A stretch of DNA of 64,000 nucleotides from Sphingobium sp. YR768 (GTDB lineage Bacteria; Pseudomonadota; Alphaproteobacteria; Sphingomonadales; Sphingomonadaceae): NCBI RefSeq assembly GCF_900111125.1, contig NZ_FOGE01000019.1, forward strand, positions 26,468 to 90,467, written 5' to 3'. The notes beneath the pieces are model-generated. The model saw only the letters and a list, made by a program, of their open reading frames with translations. It had not been told where the DNA came from and ran no database searches. The position numbers and the translations under genes are program-made. Position 1 is the first letter of the stretch. Each line of letters opens with the position of its first letter. Positions 9,186-17,423 of the stretch are shown here, in pieces.

Positions 9186-10139
9186 TCACTGTCGTGTCGG
9201 CACGCCAGTATCGTCTTCCTGCGCGAAATGGCTGGGCGGGACGCCATGATAGGAGGTGAAGGCGCGGGTGAAGGAGGAAGGAATACGATAGCCCACCCGC
9301 CGCGAAACCTCGGCAATGGCAAAGCGCTCGCTCTGCAGCAGTTGCGCCGCGCGCCTCATGCGGATCTGGGTGAGATAGGCCATCGGCGTCATGCCCACCT
9401 CGGCCGCAAAAGCGCTGGCGAAACAGGATCGCGACAGCCCCACTTCGCGTGCCAGGGTCGCCACGGTCCATTCCCGTTCCGGCTGGGCATGGATGGCCAG
9501 CAGCGCAGATGCGATCCGTCGGGCATTGGGGGCCCATACCGGCATCTCACGATCGTTCCACAGGCTGCGATGCATGTTGCGGATGGAGCGGATCAGCATC
9601 AGCGTGCTGAAACTCGCAATCGCGGCGCGTGCGCCGGGGCCGCCGCAATCCTCAGTTATCTGATCGGGATCAAAGGCAAGCGCGCTATTGGAGCCGTTTC
9701 CACCGTCACGTCCCATGCGCCACAGGCTGAGGCCAGCGCGGATGGAATAAGCGGCGGGCGAGACATGGGCGAAGCTGAACACCGTGCTCAACATCCGGGC
9801 ACCGCGCCGGCGCGGCGCACCATCGGCGTGAATAGCGATCTGTTCGATACTGTCCGTGTCCCCGTCCCCCAGCGACAGCGTGACAGGCGCCATGTCCCCA
9901 CCGGGGTTCAGGCGATGATGATCGCCATAGAAACAGGTGGCAGTCTCGCCAGCATGTAGCGTCAGCGTTTGGTCGCCCCCCACTAGCGCGATCGTGACGA
10001 CACCCTCCAGCACGACATGCAGCACGGCGCGGCCATGGCTGACGATATCGACCAGCTGATTGGTAGCAACCTCGATAAGATAGGAGTTGCTGTCGAGCAC
10101 CCGCAGGTCACGCAGCAAGATTTCGTTCAAGCCCGACAT
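9186..10139 (-). CDS. AraC-family transcriptional regulator
   Basis: This 317-residue regulator has an N-terminal sensor domain (about 1-200, with SHGRAVLHVVLEG typical of the AraC ligand-binding cupin region). A C-terminal double helix-turn-helix of the AraC/XylS class covers about residues 215-312 (VATLAREVGLSRSCFASAFAAEVGMTPMAYL, then VSRRVGYRIPSSFTRAFTSYHGVPPSHF). The start ATG at 10139 has a strong ribosome site (GGAGGAGT, spacing about 4). It is the first gene of the minus-strand unit that includes the TonB receptor, MFS carrier, carboxylic acid reductase and SDR, and is most likely their activator. A short palindrome 126 bases upstream is a candidate binding site. The effector is unknown. 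Confidence 0.9.
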   Translation of the reverse strand: MSGLNEILLRDLRVLDSNSYLIEVATNQLVDIVSHGRAVLHVVLEGVVTIALVGGDQTLTLHAGETATCFYGDHHRLNPGGDMAPVTLSLGDGDTDSIEQIAIHADGAPRRRGARMLSTVFSFAHVSPAAYSIRAGLSLWRMGRDGGNGSNSALAFDPDQITEDCGGPGARAAIASFSTLMLIRSIRNMHRSLWNDREMPVWAPNARRIASALLAIHAQPEREWTVATLAREVGLSRSCFASAFAAEVGMTPMAYLTQIRMRRAAQLLQSERFAIAEVSRRVGYRIPSSFTRAFTSYHGVPPSHFAQEDDTGVPTRQ

Positions 10140-10264
10140 CCTGACTCCTCCTCCGGACGATACGCGTCGAGATCGCGATCATCGTCCCTGATATGCGTCG
10201 CTTCCGAGAGCGATCCGTCTATTTAGTGTGCTTGCATATCATACCGGTGAAACCATGCATAATC

Positions 10265-10275
10265 CGGACAGTCCG
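10265..10275. promoter_or_regulatory. Short palindrome upstream of the araC-type gene
   Basis: CGGACAGTCCG is a perfect 11-base palindrome lying 126 bases upstream of the AraC-family gene in the 260-base non-coding stretch 10140-10399. Position and symmetry make it a possible operator, but there is only one copy. The stretch also contains an isolated, very strong Shine-Dalgarno sequence (AAGGAGGT at about 10320-10327) followed by GTG at 10331 that does not lead into a credible gene. Confidence 0.25.
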
Positions 10276-10399
10276 AAAGCCTTCGCAATTCGTCCCGATC
10301 GCAAGGACCTGACTATAGAAGGAGGTCGCTGTGCGCCGCCAGCACCATAGCAGAAATGCGCCGTATGTGACCAACGGCAGCTTATCTCATTGCTCGCTC

Positions 10400-12439
10400 T
10401 CAAGCTCCCACCAAGTGCCGCGCGCGCATCAGCGCCTGTGCGTCGGGCGCGCGGCCCAAGAAGGCGCGGAACGACTCCATAGGATCGCGACTGTCGCCAG
10501 CAGCCAGTATTTCGTCACGGAAACGCGCGGCGAGTTGCGGGTCGAAAATGTCGCCCGATTCCACAAATGCCTCAAACGCATCGGCGTCGAGCGCTTCGGA
10601 CCAGGCATAGCTGTAGTAAGCGGCGGAATAGCCGCCGTCGAAAATATGGGTGAAGTAGGGAAAGCGATGGCGCATGCCGACTTCGGGCGGCATGCCCAGC
10701 CGGTCGAGTTCCGCTGCGACAAAGGCGCGCGGATCCGTCTCTGCCGCTGCTTGCTGATGGACTGCGAGATCGACCAGCGAGCAGCCGATCAGTTCGACCG
10801 TGGCGAAACCCTGGCCATAAGCCTCGGCTTGGCGGATCGCGACGATCAGATCGTCGGGCACGCCGAAGCCGGCCAGCACTTCCCGGCTGACGATCCAGTT
10901 TTCCATGAACTTGCTGGGAAACTCCACAAAGTCGCGCGCGACCGCCGTGCCGGACTGGCTGGGATAGACGACGCGGGAGAGCAGGCCGTGCAGCGCATGG
11001 CCGAATTCGTGGAACAGGGTGCGCGCCTCGTCGATCGACAGGCGGGTCGCGCCGCGATCGGGCGGCGGCGCAGCGGCGAAATTCGCGACCAGATAGACGA
11101 CGGGACGGACGTCGCCGTCCATCGCCTCCTGCACCCGCAGGCTGCCCATCCAGGCACCGCCATGCTTCTCCGGCCGCGCCAGATAGTCGGTGAAGAGCAG
11201 GCCCACCGCGCCGCCGTCCTTGTCCGTAACTTCCCAGGCCCAGACATCGGGATGATAGCCGGCAATATCGGCCCGTCGGGTGAAGCGGAGACCATAGAGC
11301 CGCGCGGCGGTGTCGAACGCCGCCTGCCACACCGCGTCCAGCCGCAGATGCGCCGCCACCGCCACGCCGTCCAGCGCATAGCGCGCGCGCCGGACCTGCT
11401 CCGCATAGAAGCGCCAGTCCCACGGAGCGAGGGCGAAGCCGCCGCCTTCCGCATCGATCAGCGCCTTAAGCTCCGCCGCTTCCTCCGCTGCGCGCCGCTT
11501 GCCCGGTTCCCATAGCTGGCGCATCAGGTCGGTCGCAGCCGCCGGGTCATGCGCCATACTGTCTTCCAGCGCATAATGGGCGTGGTCGGCATAGCCGAGC
11601 AGCACCGCCCGCTCCCGCCGCAACGCGAGCGTTTCGCCGATGATCGGCCAATTGTCGTGCAGCCCGCCGTCGCAGCGGTCGGTGAAGGCGCGCCAGACCG
11701 TTTCGCGCAGGTCGCGCCGCTGCGAGAAGGTCAGAAAGCCCTCAAAATCGGTGCGGTCGAGCGTGACATGATAGCGGCCCGCCTGCCCCTTGGCCGCTGC
11801 GCGCCCGGCGGCCGCCTCACACATGGCGGGCGGCAGTCCCGCTAGATCCTCCGCCCCCAGATCGAGCACCCAGGCCGCCGTCGCCGCCAGAACATTCTGC
11901 CCGAATTGCACCGACAGGGCCGACAGCCGCGCGTCGATGGCGGCGAAGCGCTCCTTTTCGGCGGGGGCAAGCGCCGCACCGCCGCGCAGAAAGCCGGCAT
12001 GGCTGCTTTCCACCAGCCGGATCTGCTCCGGGGTCAGGCCGCTCTTCTGCCGGGCGGCATGGACCGCGAAGATGCGCGCAGCCAGAGCAGCATTATGGCT
12101 AATCGCGACAGAATGCGCGCTCAGCCGCGCCGATATCTCCGCCTCGATCGCGCGGATGCCCGGCGTGCCCTGCGCCGAGGACAGCGTCCAGAACAACCGG
12201 CGCACCCGCGCGAGCGCCTCGCCCGACCGCTCCAGCGCGGCGATACTATTGTCGAAGGTGGCCGGCGCGTCCTGCCCGGCGATCGCGGCAATCTCCGCCT
12301 CATGCCAGCCGATCGCCGTCGTCAGCGCCGGGAGGAAATCCTCGTCCCGCACCTGCGCAAAGGGCGGCGCGCCGAGCGGGCCGGTCCAGGGTTGCAGCAG
12401 CGGATTGGCGATCGGATCAGTCAAGAGAGCAAACCTCAT
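10400..12439 (-). CDS. M3-family zinc oligopeptidase (Dcp/OpdA type)
   Basis: This is a cytoplasmic or periplasmic oligopeptidase of about 679 residues. The M3 zinc motif FHEFGHALHG lies near residue 477 with the downstream FVEFPSKFMENW segment, which supplies the third metal ligand in this family. There is no signal peptide, so cytoplasmic turnover of peptides is the likely role. Two starts are plausible: the ATG at 12439, which overlaps the end of the upstream transglutaminase-like gene by 23 bases, or the TTG at 12424, which sits in the overlap TTGACTGA with that gene's stop. The ATG is given here. Length and motifs agree with peptidyl-dipeptidase Dcp and oligopeptidase A; I cannot separate the two. 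It forms a unit with the two transglutaminase-like genes upstream. Confidence 0.92.
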   Translation of the reverse strand: MRFALLTDPIANPLLQPWTGPLGAPPFAQVRDEDFLPALTTAIGWHEAEIAAIAGQDAPATFDNSIAALERSGEALARVRRLFWTLSSAQGTPGIRAIEAEISARLSAHSVAISHNAALAARIFAVHAARQKSGLTPEQIRLVESSHAGFLRGGAALAPAEKERFAAIDARLSALSVQFGQNVLAATAAWVLDLGAEDLAGLPPAMCEAAAGRAAAKGQAGRYHVTLDRTDFEGFLTFSQRRDLRETVWRAFTDRCDGGLHDNWPIIGETLALRRERAVLLGYADHAHYALEDSMAHDPAAATDLMRQLWEPGKRRAAEEAAELKALIDAEGGGFALAPWDWRFYAEQVRRARYALDGVAVAAHLRLDAVWQAAFDTAARLYGLRFTRRADIAGYHPDVWAWEVTDKDGGAVGLLFTDYLARPEKHGGAWMGSLRVQEAMDGDVRPVVYLVANFAAAPPPDRGATRLSIDEARTLFHEFGHALHGLLSRVVYPSQSGTAVARDFVEFPSKFMENWIVSREVLAGFGVPDDLIVAIRQAEAYGQGFATVELIGCSLVDLAVHQQAAAETDPRAFVAAELDRLGMPPEVGMRHRFPYFTHIFDGGYSAAYYSYAWSEALDADAFEAFVESGDIFDPQLAARFRDEILAAGDSRDPMESFRAFLGRAPDAQALMRARHLVGA

Positions 12440-13232
12440 CGGTATGGACCTGGAACCGCACCAGATTTGCCGGGCCAAAGGCGGTCGTCAAGGCGACATC
12501 GGTGGCATCGCGGCCCCGCGCCATCAGGATGCGGCCGATCCGGGGGCGGTTGTGGCGAGCGTCATGGGTGTACCAGTCGCCATCGATATAGACATCGAAC
12601 CAGGCGCTGAAATCCATCGGCGCGTCCACCGGCGGCACGCCGATGTCGCCCAGATAGCCGGTGCAATAGCGCGCCGGAATGTTCATGCAGCGGCACAGGG
12701 TGATGGCAAGATGGGCAAAGTCGCGGCACACGCCCTGCCGTTCCTGATAGCCGTTCCAGGCGGTCTTGTCCGGCCGGGCGTGATGATAGCCGAACTCGAT
12801 ATGGTTGTGGACGAAATCGACGATCGCATCGACCCGGTCGCGCGCGGCGGCGAGATGACCGAAATTGGCCCAGGCGACGTCCATTAGCCGGTCGGTCTCG
12901 CAATAACGGCTGCCGAGCAGGAAGGGCATGACCGCATCGGGCAGTTCCTCGACCGGCATTTGCGGGCCGTCGGGCGCGCGCCGGTCCGGCTCGCCGCTAT
13001 CCTCGATCACGAAGTCGCAGGACAGGGTGACGTTGCCGGGCGGAAGCGTCAGCCGTGTTGCCACATTCCCGAACCCGTCCTCGAAATGATAGAGCGGGAT
13101 GTCGGGGCTGGCCATCAGCCGCTGCGGCGTGCGCAGATCCTGATGGCGTGAAGGGTGCAGGCTCAGCATCGCCATCATCGCAATCTGTTTGTCGATGGAG
13201 AATTCAATATCATAACCGCAGCGGATCAGCAT
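12417..13232 (-). CDS. Transglutaminase-like cysteine hydrolase
   Basis: This 271-residue protein has an N-terminal beta domain (about 1-120) and a transglutaminase-like papain-fold core. The nucleophile is in QGVCRDFAHL and the His and Asp partners are in WYTHDARHN, giving the Cys-His-Asp set of the superfamily. Bacterial members of this kind (long called bacterial transglutaminase-like or DUF2126/SCP-related proteins) are thought to act as peptidases or amidases rather than cross-linkers. It overlaps the preceding transglutaminase-like gene by 7 bases and the following M3 peptidase gene by 23 bases, so the three are translationally coupled. No signal peptide is seen. The exact substrate is unknown. 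Confidence 0.85.
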   Translation of the reverse strand: MLIRCGYDIEFSIDKQIAMMAMLSLHPSRHQDLRTPQRLMASPDIPLYHFEDGFGNVATRLTLPPGNVTLSCDFVIEDSGEPDRRAPDGPQMPVEELPDAVMPFLLGSRYCETDRLMDVAWANFGHLAAARDRVDAIVDFVHNHIEFGYHHARPDKTAWNGYQERQGVCRDFAHLAITLCRCMNIPARYCTGYLGDIGVPPVDAPMDFSAWFDVYIDGDWYTHDARHNRPRIGRILMARGRDATDVALTTAFGPANLVRFQVHTDEVCSLD

Positions 13233-14176
13233 GTCGGGGTCTTTCCTGGAGCGCCGGCGATGCGGCTGTTGATGGCGCCATGGCCAGTGGTGGGGAAGAG
13301 CTTGGGATCGGCCCGGTGGACGTCGACCGATATGTCCATGCCCAGGAAGCTGGCGGGCAGGCCGATCCAGGTGCCCGACAGCGGCAGCGCCTGATAGGGA
13401 TCGCGCGCGATCGCCACGCGGATAAGGCCGCGATTGCCGATGATGCCATTGGTCGGATCGAACTCGACCCAGCCCGATCCGGGCAGGAAAATGCGCACCC
13501 AGGCATGGGTATTGCCGCCGCCAACCACGCCCTCGTGCCTGGATGGGTTGTAGACATAGCCGGACACGAAGCGCGCGGCGAAGCCCAGCGCCCGCACGGC
13601 CTCGATCATCAGCACCGCGAAGTCGCGGCAGGTGCCCTGCCGCTTGCGCAGCGTCTCGATCGGCGACTGGGTGCCCTTCTCATGCCGGGGGACATAGGTA
13701 AAGTCGCGCTGGATGCCGGTCGCCATCCGGGTCAGCAGGTCGACCGTCCCGGTATTGCCGTCATTGCGGACGAAATCGCGCGCCCAATTGTCGACAACTC
13801 GTCCCGGGTCCAGATGCTGCCGCTCGATGGACCGCAGCAGGTCGGGCATGTCTTCCGATGAGTAAGTGAACGGAAAGAGGCGGGCATAGGGTTCGACATC
13901 GACCTGCTGCTGCGCCAGCGGCGCATGTTCCAGCGTAACCTCGCTGGTGACGATCAGATGCGACGCTCTTTTTTTGAACAAGGCAATGGCTACGGAGTTT
14001 CCGAAGACATCATGCAGCCAGCGCAGTTCGCTGGGTTCGGGATCGATGTCGAGCCGGGCGGACAGCAATCGCTGGTCGAAGGCTTCTCGCGGCCGCATCA
14101 TGATACGATGCTCGCCCAGCGACACGGGCTGCTGATAGCGGTATGTGGTGACATGATGGATCGTCAACAACGGCAT
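13226..14176 (-). CDS. Transglutaminase-like cysteine hydrolase with N-terminal beta region
   Basis: This is a 316-residue paralogue of the next gene in the operon. The N-terminal region (MPLLTIHHVTTYRY..., about 1-80) is the beta domain typical of bacterial transglutaminase-like proteins. The catalytic core has Cys in GTCRDFAVLM, His in GGGNTHAWVRIF and Asp in WVEFDPTNG. It is cytoplasmic by lack of a signal. The gene starts at 14176, only 15 bases from the start codon of the divergent N-formylglutamate amidohydrolase-like gene, so promoter elements of each must lie partly inside the other. The group looks like a peptide- or amide-processing set. Exact substrate unknown. Confidence 0.88.
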   Translation of the reverse strand: MPLLTIHHVTTYRYQQPVSLGEHRIMMRPREAFDQRLLSARLDIDPEPSELRWLHDVFGNSVAIALFKKRASHLIVTSEVTLEHAPLAQQQVDVEPYARLFPFTYSSEDMPDLLRSIERQHLDPGRVVDNWARDFVRNDGNTGTVDLLTRMATGIQRDFTYVPRHEKGTQSPIETLRKRQGTCRDFAVLMIEAVRALGFAARFVSGYVYNPSRHEGVVGGGNTHAWVRIFLPGSGWVEFDPTNGIIGNRGLIRVAIARDPYQALPLSGTWIGLPASFLGMDISVDVHRADPKLFPTTGHGAINSRIAGAPGKTPTC

Positions 14177-14191
14177 GAAAGGAAGATCCCG

Positions 14192-14959
14192 ATGGCCCGA
14201 GAGGCGGCGATACTATTGGGTCCGGACGATCCGGCGCCGTTCGCTATCGATAACGCGGAAGGGCGCTCGCCGTTCCTGCTGGTTGGGGATCATGCCGGGG
14301 CCGCCATTCCCGCAGCGCTGGGCGATCTGGGTCTAAAATCCGCAGACCGGGCGCGACATATCACTGTCGATATCGGCGTGCGGGAGTTTGGCAGAGAATT
14401 GGCCCGCCTGCTAGACGCGCCTTTCATCCATCAGACCTATTCGCGCCTCGTGATCGACTGCAATCGCGATCCCGGGCATGAGGACGCAATAGTCATCCAA
14501 TCCGATGGCACATCCATCACAGGCAATGGCGCACTCGACGACGCAGCCAGGCAAGCCCGGATAGCGGCGATCCACACGCCCTATCATGCGGCCATATCGG
14601 CCATGCTCGACGCCAGGCAGGCGGCGGGTACTGAGACTATCCTGCTTTCGCTACACAGCTTCACCCCAAAGCTGGACGGTTTTATCCGGCCTTGGCATGT
14701 AGGTGTTTTGCACTGGCTTGGACGCACGGATTGCGCCATGGCCATGGTTGCGCAATTACAGGGCGACAGAACGATATGTGTGGGCGACAACGCGCCCTAT
14801 CGCATGGACGCCACCGACTACACGGCACCTTTTCACGCTTTTCCCCGGAACCTGCGCTATGCGGAGATTGAGATCAGACAGGATCTCATCAGCGATCATG
14901 GCGGCCAAGTTCACTGGGCCGGGAAAATCCAGAAGGCGGCGACGTCGGCATGGCGATAA
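14192..14959 (+). CDS. N-formylglutamate amidohydrolase family protein
   Basis: This 255-residue protein has the family features: FLLVGDHAG near the N-terminus, the HITVDIGVREFGRELARLLDAPFIHQTYSRLVIDCNR core, and LLSLHSFTP later. Enzymes of the family hydrolyse N-formylglutamate in histidine breakdown, but many genomic members have unknown amide substrates. No hut genes are nearby, so I give no hut symbol. I place the start at the ATG at 14192, preceded by AAAGGAAG; a longer in-frame reading upstream only exists antisense to the transglutaminase-like gene. It diverges from that gene with 15 bases between start codons. About 100 bases downstream lies the IS5-type element; that spacer holds no gene I can see. 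Confidence 0.85.
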   Translation: MAREAAILLGPDDPAPFAIDNAEGRSPFLLVGDHAGAAIPAALGDLGLKSADRARHITVDIGVREFGRELARLLDAPFIHQTYSRLVIDCNRDPGHEDAIVIQSDGTSITGNGALDDAARQARIAAIHTPYHAAISAMLDARQAAGTETILLSLHSFTPKLDGFIRPWHVGVLHWLGRTDCAMAMVAQLQGDRTICVGDNAPYRMDATDYTAPFHAFPRNLRYAEIEIRQDLISDHGGQVHWAGKIQKAATSAWR

Positions 14960-15063
14960 TTGCCATGAGGTGAGGCCAGTTACCCATGCGCGAGGTGGCC
15001 GCAGAGGTCAGGTCTACACGCGCACAGCAACCCGAAGGGCTACATAACCGGCCAAGCTTGTCA

Positions 15064-15981
15064 GAGGCTGTCTCAGAACGCATACGTAATGGTGGACGAT
15101 CGAGTTTGGATATGATTCCGAGGGGGTTGCGACACCAACCTTGGAAATCATTATGTGGAACCCGACCGCCCGCGTGCATCATAGCCGTGCGCAGCTACGT
15201 TATGGAAGTGATCTTACTGACGCGGAATGGCGTTTGATTGAGCCATATCTGCCTGTGCCTTGCCATTGCGGTCGCCGACGCCGCTGGCCGATGCGGGAGA
15301 TCATGGAAGCCATATTCTACCTGCTACGGACGGGCTGCCCCTGGCGACTTTTGCCCGACAGCTTTCCCCCGTGGCGCACGGTTTATCGATGGTTCTGCAC
15401 CATGCGTGACGATGGCGTGTTCGAAAGTCTCAACCCCCATCTCGTCCAGATCGACCGCGTCCGAACAAGGCGAGAACCGATGCCATCGGCGGCGGTCATC
15501 GACAGCCAGAGTGTGAAGACCACCGAAGCAGGTGGGCCGCGAGGCTATGACGCGGGCAAGAAAATCATGGGACGAAAGCGTCACGCCATGGTCGATACCG
15601 ATGGGCGTGCACTTGAACTGCTGGTCCATAGCGCCGACCTTCAGGACCGGGACGGCGCGGCGCCCTTGCTCAAGCAGTCACGCCAGCGGCATCCATTCGT
15701 CGAGCGTACCTATGCCGACAGCGCCTACAATAGCGATCGCGTCCGTGACGCCACCTCCATCACGATCGAAATTGTCCGCAAATTCGCCGATCAAACCGGG
15801 TTCGTCGTTCATCCCAGACGATGGGTGGTCGAACGGACTTTCGCATGGCTCAACCCAAATCGCCGCTTGGCCAAGGACTTCGAGCGAACCATCAAATCCG
15901 CGACTGCTTTTCTCTATGCTGCCGCAGCCAGTGTTCTCATAAGGCGCATCGCTCGTTACGCATGAGATTCAAGACAGGCTC
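15064..15981. mobile_element. IS5-family insertion sequence
   Basis: The element is about 918 bases with imperfect terminal inverted repeats. The left end reads GAGGCTGTCTCAGAACGC and the right end, reverse-complemented, GAGCCTGTCTTGAATCTC; further inside, both ends carry a CGTAA element. One intact transposase gene fills the interior. The flanks are TCA on the left and TGA on the right. They fit the TNA-type target of this IS5 subgroup but are not identical, so a clean target duplication is missing. The right end supplies the last codons of the flavin reductase gene. The exact ends could be 1-3 bases further out, because the flanking TC/GA also pair. Confidence 0.85.
15141..15965 (+). CDS. 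IS5-family transposase (DDE)
   Basis: This intact transposase of about 270 residues has an N-terminal helix-turn-helix-like domain (LTDAEWRLIEPYLP, then WPMREIMEAIFYLLRTGCPWRLLPDSFPPWRTVYRWF). The DDE catalytic core shows the first Asp in AVIDSQSVKTTEAGG, the second in YADSAYNS, and the Glu in the WVVERTFAWLNPNRRLAKDFE signature typical of the IS5/transposase-11 group. The start is uncertain: GTG/ATG choices at 15141, 15153 (ATG, protein starting MWNPT) and others are possible, and the later ATG is likely the real one. It should be active by sequence. A strongly degraded relative of its 3' part is present near 63.7 kb on the other side of the catabolic island. Confidence 0.93.
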   Translation: MEIIMWNPTARVHHSRAQLRYGSDLTDAEWRLIEPYLPVPCHCGRRRRWPMREIMEAIFYLLRTGCPWRLLPDSFPPWRTVYRWFCTMRDDGVFESLNPHLVQIDRVRTRREPMPSAAVIDSQSVKTTEAGGPRGYDAGKKIMGRKRHAMVDTDGRALELLVHSADLQDRDGAAPLLKQSRQRHPFVERTYADSAYNSDRVRDATSITIEIVRKFADQTGFVVHPRRWVVERTFAWLNPNRRLAKDFERTIKSATAFLYAAAASVLIRRIARYA

Positions 15982-16460
15982 TGAGGAATTTTCGCTCCAC
16001 TGAACATGCTGCCACGGTAATAGAAAAGCGCATCGGCATCGCCCTGCTGGATCGATTGGACAGCCCCGACGACGATCGCGTGGTCGCCGCCGTCATATTC
16101 CTGCCAGAGCGTACATTCGATCAAACATGCGTGCCGATGGAGAACGGGATTTACGTTGGCGCTCAGGCGCCATTCGCTCTGCGGCAACTTGTTCGGCCCC
16201 TTCGATGCAAAAGCATAGGCGACCGCTTCCTGTTCATCGCTTAGGAAGTGAATGGCGAATGATCGCCGCGCCAGAATATTGGCATAAGTCACTGACGTAC
16301 GCGCCGGGCAGATCAGAACGAGCGGCGGATCCAAAGACAGGGAGGTAAAGGCGCTAGCGGTAAAGCCCGTGATCCCGCCATCTTCTCCCAACGCGGTGAC
16401 GACAGTGACGCCAGTGGGGAAAGTGGACATGGCTTCACGGAACAGGGATGGATCTATCAT
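15969..16460 (-). CDS. Flavin reductase (NtaB/HpaC type), C-terminus replaced by IS end
   Basis: This 163-residue protein has the flavin reductase-like (FMN-binding split barrel) fold: FREAMSTFPTGVTVVTA at the start, GFTASAFTSLSLDPPLVLICPA, FAIHFLSDEQ, and the late FYYRG motif. Proteins of this family pass reduced FMN to partner monooxygenases. The last five residues (after SGAKIP) are encoded by the terminal repeat of the adjacent IS, which also provides the stop at 15969-15971. The loss is only a short tail beyond the FYYRG strand, so function is probably retained. It is the last gene of the minus operon starting at 19973 and is the natural partner for the two LLM monooxygenases at 23318-24670 and 31541-32911, neither of which has its own reductase beside it. 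Confidence 0.88.
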   Translation of the reverse strand: MIDPSLFREAMSTFPTGVTVVTALGEDGGITGFTASAFTSLSLDPPLVLICPARTSVTYANILARRSFAIHFLSDEQEAVAYAFASKGPNKLPQSEWRLSANVNPVLHRHACLIECTLWQEYDGGDHAIVVGAVQSIQQGDADALFYYRGSMFSGAKIPQSLS

Positions 16461-16496
16461 CGGACCATTTCTTCAATTGATAAGGATGCGGCCGGC

Positions 16497-17423
16497 TCAG
16501 CCCAGTTGCGGTGCAGCCTGCGCCACGATGTTACCGCCCGTGGCATAGGCGTGTCCAGGCTGAGCCGCCATCCAGCCAAGAAGGCGCTCGAAGGCGCCGA
16601 TCCGATAAGGCAATCCCATAATATATGGCGTGATATTCAGCGGGAGGATGCGCCCGCCATAAGCCTTCGCCTCACCATCCAGCCATGCGAACGCATCCTG
16701 TATCTGCTCGCAATAGCTATCAGCTGAATGCTGTTGCACGGTCAGTATCTGACGGTCGGACATTTCATGATTGAGCGGCAGGTTGATGATGCGCCCGCCG
16801 GCCGTATTCATTGCATAGGGCAGATCGTCATTTACCCAGTCGCACATATACGTCACTCCCACCTCGGCAAGGAGCGCAGGCGTGTCGAACGACTGCGACC
16901 GGGCGATGGACAACCAGCCTCCGGGACGAATGCCCGACGCTGCTTCGATCATATCGAGCGATCCGGCAATCAGATCGCGCTCGACATCCTTCCCGATACC
17001 GCTGGCGATGGTGCCATTCATATCGGTCGAATGGGCGATGACCTCATGGCCTGCTGCCACGATGTCGCGGATCAATTGCGGGTAGCGCTGTGCAATCGCC
17101 CCATTGGCGGCGACAGATATCCGCGCGCCGACCTTTTCGACAGCATCGAGCAGGCGATAGATGCCAACGCGATTGCCATAGTCGCGCGACGTGTAGTGTC
17201 GATAATCGGGATAGGCCGTCTGCATATGACCGGGCGCGCGAAACGGCTTGTCGGTCGGCGTGATCGGGAACCATTCCAGATCGACCACGATCCAGGTCAA
17301 CAGCCGCTTGCCGTCAGCCCACGTCAGCGGCGAGCGCTCGAACAGGTTGGACCAGGGATAGAGGTCATGATCCATCCCCTGCTTGCGATGGGGATAGTCC
17401 AGATAGACGGGGTCCAGGCTCAT
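16497..17423 (-). CDS. Polysaccharide deacetylase-fold hydrolase, PuuE-like (copy 2)
   Basis: This 308-residue protein has the NodB/PuuE-type TIM-like fold. The first motif is LLTWIVVDLEWF instead of the classical metal-binding TFDDG, the second is VIAHSTDMNG, and YTSRDYGNRVGIYRLLDAVEK resembles the conserved YGxRVGxxR segment of allantoinase PuuE. Known relatives hydrolyse cyclic amides such as allantoin, and bacterial cyclic imidases have been assigned to this superfamily (from memory). Classical sugar deacetylation is unlikely: there is no signal peptide and the metal motif is changed. It overlaps copy 1 by 4 bases (ATGA) and lies 36 bases before the flavin reductase gene. Ring opening of a cyclic imide or ureide is the inferred role. 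Confidence 0.82.
   Translation of the reverse strand: MSLDPVYLDYPHRKQGMDHDLYPWSNLFERSPLTWADGKRLLTWIVVDLEWFPITPTDKPFRAPGHMQTAYPDYRHYTSRDYGNRVGIYRLLDAVEKVGARISVAANGAIAQRYPQLIRDIVAAGHEVIAHSTDMNGTIASGIGKDVERDLIAGSLDMIEAASGIRPGGWLSIARSQSFDTPALLAEVGVTYMCDWVNDDLPYAMNTAGGRIINLPLNHEMSDRQILTVQQHSADSYCEQIQDAFAWLDGEAKAYGGRILPLNITPYIMGLPYRIGAFERLLGWMAAQPGHAYATGGNIVAQAAPQLG

Noticed and set aside
10261..10277. AATCCG-GACAG-TCCGAA near the AraC-type gene as an eleventh island operator.
   Set aside because: The right half reads TCCGAA instead of CGGAYA; the palindrome centre is different, so it is listed as a separate candidate site.
10319..11515. A perfect Shine-Dalgarno (AAGGAGGT) followed by GTG at 10331 opening a 394-codon plus-strand reading frame.
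   Set aside because: The frame is antisense to the M3 peptidase gene, its composition is Arg/Gly/His-rich as in mirror frames of GC-rich genes, and no domain is visible. The ribosome site alone is not enough.
15064..15981. A clean IS5 target duplication.
   Set aside because: Left TCA and right TGA differ; no consistent choice of ends gives identical flanks.
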